Shown here piece by piece: positions 57,930 through 64,000 of a DNA stretch of 64,000 bases. The stretch comes from Sabellastarte sp. h YS-2021. Taxonomy: Eukaryota > Annelida > Polychaeta > Sabellida > Sabellidae. How positions within the stretch are numbered: position 1 is the stretch's first letter; every line of letters begins with the position of its first letter. The translations under genes and the position numbers were made by a program. Where the stretch lies: positions 248,001 through 312,000 of the forward strand of contig OZ024935.1 of the NCBI GenBank assembly GCA_964017235.1, in the 5' to 3' direction. Below the pieces are notes generated by a model, which saw only the letters and a program-made list of their open reading frames with translations, had not been told where the DNA came from and searched no databases.

Positions 57930-58150
57930 AGTGTGGCTGTGTGTATCCACGTGTATATATCAGTGTGTGTATCGGGGTGTGTCAGTGTGTGTATCTACCT
58001 GTACATATCAGTGTGTGTATCCACGTGTACATGTCAGTGTGTGTATCTACCTGTACATGTCAGTGTGTGTATCCACCTGTATGTGTCAGTGTGTGTATCT
58101 ACCTGTACCTGTCAGTGTGTGTATCTACCTGTACGTGTCTGTGTGTGTAC
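57930..58150 (+). repeat. 26-bp minisatellite, left part
   Basis: Units CAGTGTGTGTATCTACCTGT with ACATGT or a variant, about eight copies. The cysteine-rich open frames here come from the repeat. The array resumes at 63386. Confidence 0.92.
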
Positions 58151-58559
58151 AGTGTGAGAAATTCGTTGCAAAGTAGTGGTGGCCCGATAGGGCCACAAGG
58201 TTCTGAAGTTCAGTGGCCCCTATTAAAACTTGATGGCCCAAACTTTTTTAAAACTAATATTTTTTTTTCTAACAAACTGTCTTTTTAATTTATTAAAAGT
58301 GACAAGTCAAAAGATACAAAAGTGATTTATGTTAAATTTCTTTATTTAACTTCAAGCTTGAATACAAATTATACAAGATGCACTCACAGAGAGCAAAACG
58401 CTGGACTCCATGTGACCAGTCTCTCAAGTGATATAAAGTATTGTAAAGAAGACAACAAAATAAAACCAAACATGTAAATTAATTTTTGAAGAAATATCAA
58501 GTAGAAAGCTAAAGTCATTAAAAATGCATTTAAATGGGACCCCTGAAAACTCGTGAATA

Positions 58560-60600
58560 TTTATATCCCCAGACGAAAGTCGGGGATATATTGGATTCAG
58601 GTCCGTCGCGCCGCCGCCGCCGCCGTAGAAATTTCCTTGTGGACGCGATAACTCAAAAACAAATTAATATTTTTTTTTCAAACTTGGTACACATGTTAAG
58701 GGTGTCCAAAGGAAGATCCCTATTTTAAGGTGACCTTAAACTCCCAATAAAAGAGAACTTATGGCCACCTTAAGGTCAGAAATTGCACTTTTGGCCACTA
58801 AGAGCTCTCTAGGTCACAAACTATGATGCTCAGCTGGCTGAAATTTCACCTGAGAACACATTAATATGTTCTTAGTACATGTGCCGAAAATCACGACTTT
58901 AAGTTGAGGAGAAAATTGTGTTTGAGGCCCATAAAGACCCCCACTTAGGGATTTTTTGCTATATTTTTCACATATTTTGCCCTATAATTTGGAAGTGGTA
59001 ACTCTGATGAGTCTCAAACTGCACTAGGTATAACTTTGATATGTAATCCTTGTCTGTAGAAAATTTTAGGGCTGTAGGTTTACCCAAAGGGGTCGACTTA
59101 AGGTCTCAAAAGTGCCCACAGAGACCCAATTTATGCACTTTTTGCCACTTTCGAGCACTGTAGCTTTCAAACTATGTCTCTCATCTAAGTTAAATATCAT
59201 CTGAGAATATATCTATGTGTTTTCTTATATCTGCCCCAAAATTTAGGCCTTTAATAGACATTTAACCTGTGTGTGAGGACCATAAACACCCACCCGAGTG
59301 ACCCTTATAAGGCATTTTTCACATATTTTTCCCTGTAACTTGGAAATGGTAAGTCTGAGAAGTTTCAAACTGTATTAGATATACATTCTATGTGTAACCT
59401 TTGAATGTGAAAGATTTTTAGTCTGAAGCTTTGATTTGAAGGTCACATTGAGGTCTCTAAAAGGCCCACAGAGACCCGATATTTTGCCTTTTTGCCACTT
59501 TTAAGCCCTGTGACTGTTAAACTATGTTACTGATAGAGCTGAAATCTCACCTGGGAATATATCATTATGTCATTTTTACATGTGCCAGAAATAAAGGCTT
59601 TAAGTAGACATTTAACCTGTGTGTGAGGACCATAACACCCACCCGAGTGACCCTTTTTAGACATTTTTCACATATTTTTCCCTGTAACTTGGAAATGGTA
59701 AGTCTTGAGAAGTTTCAAACTGTATTAGATATACATTCTATGTGTAACCTTTGATTGTGAAAGATTTTAAATCTGAAGCTTTGATTTAAAGTTCACATTG
59801 AGGTCTCTAAAAGGCCCACAGAGACCCAATATTTGGACTTTTTGCCACTTTTAAGCCCTGTGACTGTTAAACTATGTGACTGATAGAGCTGAAATCTCAT
59901 CTGGGAATATATTATTATGTTCTTTTTACATGTGCTGAACATCAAGGCCTTTAGTAGATATTTAACCTGTGTATGACGACCATAGATACTCACCCGAGTG
60001 ACCCTTTTTAGACATTTTTTACATATTTTGCCTTGTAACTTGGAATGGTAAGTCTGAGAAGTTTCAAACTATATTAGATATACATTCTATGTATAATCTC
60101 TGATTGTGAAAGATTTTAAGTCTGAAGCTTCAATTTGAAGGTCACATTGAGGTCTCTAAAAGGCCCACAGAGACCCAATATTTGGACTTTTTGCCACTTT
60201 TCAGCCCTGTGACTGTTAAACTATGTGACTGACAGGGCTGAAATCTCAACTAGGAATACATTATTAAGCGTCTTCTTTTTCCATGTACCGAACATCAAGG
60301 CCTGTAGTAGACATTGAACCTGTGTATGACGACCATAGACACTCATCCAAGTGACCTTTTTTGACATTTTCTACTGTATTTTGCCCTGTAATTTGGAAAT
60401 GCTTAGTGTGACAAGTCTTAAACTGTATTATATCTAATTTTTGTTTGTTATGTATGTCCCCCAAAAAGTTTCAGATCTGTAGTTTAATTGCTAAGGTCTC
60501 TTTAACAATTGTAAAATGCCCACAGAAACCCAATTTATGGACATTATGCCACTTTAAAGCCCTGTAACTGTCAAACTATGTGGGTCATAGAGCTGAAATC
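58560..60600 (+). repeat. 350-bp satellite array with hairpin head
   Basis: Head: CCCCAGACGAAAGTCGGGG (a hairpin with one bulge, about 58568-58586), then a GCCGCC run near 58610. Units of about 350 bp follow: CACCCGAGTGACCC occurs at 59291, 59640 and 59991, with diverged versions near 58941 and 60341. Other shared words are CCCTGTAACTTGGAAATGG, GAGGTCTCTAAAAGGCCCAC and AGAGCTGAAATCTC. About five to six units, no gene. Confidence 0.88.
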
Positions 60601-63250
60601 TTTGAATTTTTAAAAGGAAGTGCCTGTCTCTTTAAATTTTGAATATTAATGATGTTATGGCTATCTTAGTCTTTTAAGAACTTATTTTTGTGTGTTGTAC
60701 CTCTGCTTGCTGAGTTTTTAACTCTTTAAAATGAAACTGGTTAAACATATTCAAGTAGGCAAAATGGACACTGTTATTTTCTGGTGAGCTTTAAGTCCGA
60801 ATATTAATAAAAGTATATCCTTATGTAGTAAAACTAGGGGATTTTTAACCCTCAACTAGCCCAGTTTTATTCAACTTGCCTCAGTTAATTTTGACACAGC
60901 TCCTACAGTTATGAACTCATTTCAGTTGATAATCACATACTTAAAATTCTCAATTCTTTTTGTATTTGATTACCCCTTTGATATATATCAGATTGTTTGT
61001 TTACCATTTATGCTGTAGTCCCAACCCACATCCCCCACCCACCTCTGGGACCTCCAGCTATATTGAGTGACACTAAATAAACAAAGGTATTTAGTGATAT
61101 CAAATGAGAAACAAAGAACTCAATGGGGTTGCAGATCTTGTGTAATAGTGAGAGAGGTGTGGAGAAGGGGAGAGGGGTGGGGTAGGAGGTGGTGGGCTTC
61201 ATCATATAACACAAAGGGGAGTCAGAACTGAGATTGTGTCACATATTTAGGTTGCATATATATGGACCACATATATAGGAATAGAGGAAATGAATAACTG
61301 AAAACAATTTACAAATTCTATAAATAATATAATAAAATAATAATATAAATAATTTTTTTTTAAATAATATTTTATTTGTGAACAAATATAGAAACAGATA
61401 TGCGCTTTTGGGATTATGAATTTTAGAATGGACATTCAATCATCAATCATTTAAATACTTTGAAATTAGGTTAAGAGTTATCATTGCAGGAAGATTGAAA
61501 AGTATGATGTTGAGTTAAAAATAATATTTTATTTGTCAACAAATATAGAAAGAGATATGCTCTTTTGGGATTATTATTTTAGAATGGACATTCAATCATC
61601 AATCATTTATTAATAAATACTTTGAAAATAGGTTTAGAGTTATCATTGCAGGAAGATTGAAAATATAATTTGAGTTATGTATTCGGCGTCTGGGGATACA
61701 CCATCTTCTTGGGAAGATACAAACAGAGTAGATTGATGTGCTGAAGTTCATATAATAATGGGTAATTATGCTTTAAAAAATTCCCGATCAAAACCTGTGG
61801 CGTGAGTGATGACCTGTCTGGGGATATGTTGGCGCCGAGTTGGCCCAATCTAGTTTTGAAATGCCTTCCTTTCGTGACACAAAAAATATATAAAATAAAA
61901 ACCAACACCACTTTTGTGCACACTACTCCAAAGAAGAATGTCTCACTAATATTTTGTATGATTTAGATTTTTATTAACTTTAGATAATTTTTTGTAGAAC
62001 TAAAAAAATAAACTAGCAATATATTTTATGTTTTTACTTTTTTTAACTGTCAAACATTGCACTAATTGAAAATTTAAAGAAACTGTTACTTGAAAAAGTA
62101 AATCATACAAATTAATCTGCTTGTTTTTTGGATTGATGTGTATTCCATTATGTCCTCATGCATAACAGTTACGGAAGCGTAACAGTTAAGTATTGTTTTT
62201 TTGTCACGATAGATGGGCAGATTTACTTTTTTTTCATTCAACTTTGACAACTTTTCACCCATAACTAAGGGCCTAGGAATATGAAACAAGAACTTAATAT
62301 ATTGGCATGTATTATGTTTGAGTAAATGAATAGTTTTTCTGCATAAGTTGTGTTGCTTGTGTGTTGTGTTAAGGATTATATTCTCATATGAAGTGACTCC
62401 CTTATTATAACGAACTGTAAACAAAGCTCAGTATCATCTGAAATATGAAGAAAAATTTTGTGCCAGTCCCAGAGCCAACAATGCCAAATCAACATTGATC
62501 TGTAGTTTTATTTCCCTCCTCAAGTACAAGTGTATACATATTACATACATACATACATAGGATTTTGTTTCTCACACAAAGAGGAGTTGTGGGGGGAGAG
62601 AGAGAGGGAGACTGAATGTGGGGAAAAAATCAATAGTTCACACTGGGTGGATTAGATTGGGTTGTTTTCTATCCCAAAACACAAAGGATTTCTTTAATAG
62701 AATAAGAAAAATAGAAATAAAATTGTTTTGATGCAAATGATAAGAAATATCTCTGTTTCCAGAAATAGTAGGAATGCCAATGTAATAAAAAGTAACATTT
62801 ATTACATGGCAAGGGCTATATAATGCACATGGAAAAGTTCAGGAGTCAGTGGTATTTGTTTAGTCTTAAATAACACCTATAGAGATAACAAAAGTGAAAT
62901 TTATGTTTTGGAATGAACATTTCCCTCTTACACAGCAGTTGCATCATTACTAGAAAAAAAACTGACAGCATTTAGTGTAAATAACAAATTTAAGTACAGG
63001 ATAACCAGCTTCCAAAAATAACCAGTTCCCCAATCTAACCTCCCTGCTGTCTTCCCTGAAATTTCATACACCAGTCACTGCCTAGCTTTAACATGTTAGG
63101 GGGGAGGTATGTTGGCCTGTGTGTGAAAGACACAACAGAGAAACAGTGTCAGCTAAGTAAGGGTGAACTCAATCTGGAATATGCAAAACAATGCATAATT
63201 AACGACTTAGCCATGGGGAAAGAAAACCAATTTTTAAAAAAATGACAGCA
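60601..63250. other. AT-rich DNA without recognised genes
   Basis: Contains a 155-bp direct repeat, purine-rich stretches near 61140-61200 and 62580-62610, and a short ACAT microsatellite near 62540. Open frames are AT-driven and have no motifs I recognise. Confidence 0.5.
61361..61672 (+). repeat. 155-bp tandem duplication
   Basis: 61361-61515 and 61518-61672 share AATAATATTTTATTTGTNAA, GATATGCNCTTTTGGGATTA, GGACATTCAATCATCAATCA and ATCATTGCAGGAAGATTGAA, with a few small differences. Confidence 0.88.
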
Positions 63251-63385
63251 CACTGGATTGTATTACCACATGAGGCATGTTGTAGTCAATGTGGTGGCCC
63301 ATTGGGGCCCATGAAAGTCAAGTTGTGGTGGCCCTAACTTAAAAAGGGGGGGCCCCTGGCCACGGGGCCATGGTGAATTTCGCAC

Positions 63386-64000
63386 GCTGTGTGTGTATCT
63401 ACCTGTACGTGTCTGTGTGTGTACATATCAGTGTGTGTATGTACATGTCAGTGTGTGTATCCACCTGTACATGTCAGTGTGTGTATCCACCTGTACATGT
63501 CAGTGTGTGTATCCACCTGTACATGTCAGTGTGTGTATCCACCTGTACATGTCAGTGTGTGTATCCACCTGTACATGTCAGTGTGTGTATCCACCTGTAC
63601 ATGTCAGTGTGTGTATCCACCTGTACATGTCAGTGTGTGTATCCACCTGTACATGTCAGTGTGTGTATCCACCTGTACATGTCAGTGTGTGTATCCACCT
63701 GTACATGTCAGTGTGTGTATCCACCTGTACATGTCAGTGTGTGTATCCACCTGTACAAGTCAGTGTGTGTATCTACCTGTACCTGTCAGTGTGTATCCAC
63801 CTGTACATGTCAGTGTGTGTATCTACCTGTACATATCAGTGTGTGTATCCACCTGTTCATGTCAGTGTGTGTATGTACATGTCAGTGTGTGTATCTACCT
63901 GTACATGTCAGTGTGTCTACCTGTACATGTCAGTGTGTGTATCTACCTGTACCTGTCAGTGTGTGTATCCACCTGTACACATCAGTGTGTGTATCTACCT
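63386..64000 (+). repeat. 26-bp minisatellite, right part
   Basis: Units CAGTGTGTGTATCCACCTGT plus ACATGT, about 23 copies, many of them identical in the middle (63460-63750). The array runs off the window edge. Same unit as 57930-58150. Confidence 0.92.

Larger units (their letters stand above)
58152..63385. mobile_element. 5.2-kb insertion inside the 26-bp minisatellite
   Basis: The array breaks off at 58150 and resumes at 63386. The ends are imperfect inverted repeats: GTGAGAAATTC (58154-58164) and GAATTTCGCAC (63375-63385). Both are followed inward by GGTGGCCC and GGGCCAC-rich sequence. A 30-bp array variant (58121-58150) is repeated exactly on the other side (63395-63424). The inside is a 350-bp satellite and AT-rich DNA with no transposase. 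It may be a large non-autonomous DNA element; the superfamily is unknown. Confidence 0.55.

Noticed and set aside
57888-58288. Cysteine-rich open frames of 81-115 codons
   Set aside because: They are translations of the 26-bp minisatellite; three frames are open at once and the peptide is purely periodic.
61008-61440. Several 60-68-codon frames on the minus strand
   Set aside because: AT-rich or low-complexity, mutually overlapping, no domains.
57441-64000. A seventh NELFE exon
   Set aside because: I looked for the serine/arginine-rich and RRM parts and found no convincing spliced open segment; this interval is repeats and AT-rich DNA.

Overview
The window looks like animal DNA, most likely from a mollusc and probably a bivalve. 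It holds spliced exons with GT/AG borders, tRNA-derived SINEs, CR1/L2-type LINE pieces, DIRS-type tyrosine-recombinase retroelements, many short palindromic DNA elements and satellite-bearing repeats of a kind common in bivalves. The species assignment is inference. No bacterial genes, rRNA or CRISPR arrays are seen.

The one host gene I can support is NELFE (negative elongation factor E) on the + strand. Six small coding exons lie at 15342-15422, 39279-39351, 46465-46520, 47635-47694, 56400-56480 and 57386-57440. They join in one frame for about 135 codons and carry the start, the TEQAK-SG block, the FQPF block and the LYESF-SS block of animal NELF-E. The RRM end of the gene lies beyond the right edge. 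Its introns (about 23.9, 7.1, 1.1, 8.7, 0.9 and more than 6.5 kb) are made largely of mobile elements and tandem repeats.

Layout. 1-9905 is a graveyard of one Ty3/Gypsy family (an LTR fragment, an LTR-like copy and a decayed antisense copy) plus two CR1/L2-type LINE fragments, one nested in the old gag. 9906-11377 holds nothing recognised. 11378-14352 is a TIR-bounded element built on a minisatellite and split by a 1.34-kb TIR element. 14389-15332 has a perfect small palindromic MITE and a large palindrome that stops about 10 bp before the NELFE start codon. Intron 1 (15423-39278) holds a 21-bp minisatellite, a DIRS 3' fragment, a young nearly whole Gypsy element (20616-27679) inside a SINE, a 4-kb Helentron-like satellite carrier (27931-31916), and a nest of MITEs with an hAT element and a solo LTR (32446-35010). 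Introns 2 and 4 each hold a DIRS element (39411-45289 and 49389-55490); the second splits a palindromic DNA element. The right end (57930-64000) is a 26-bp minisatellite split by a 5.2-kb insertion that carries a 350-bp satellite.

The most notable points are these. The Gypsy family has integrase upstream of reverse transcriptase (Gmr1-like order), seen in two copies of different age. Several insertions can be ordered in time from the window itself, with an empty sister copy present for one of them. A minisatellite has grown out of the 5' splice site of NELFE exon 5. The viral-like elements are described here only as fossils, with family, parts, age and rough condition.
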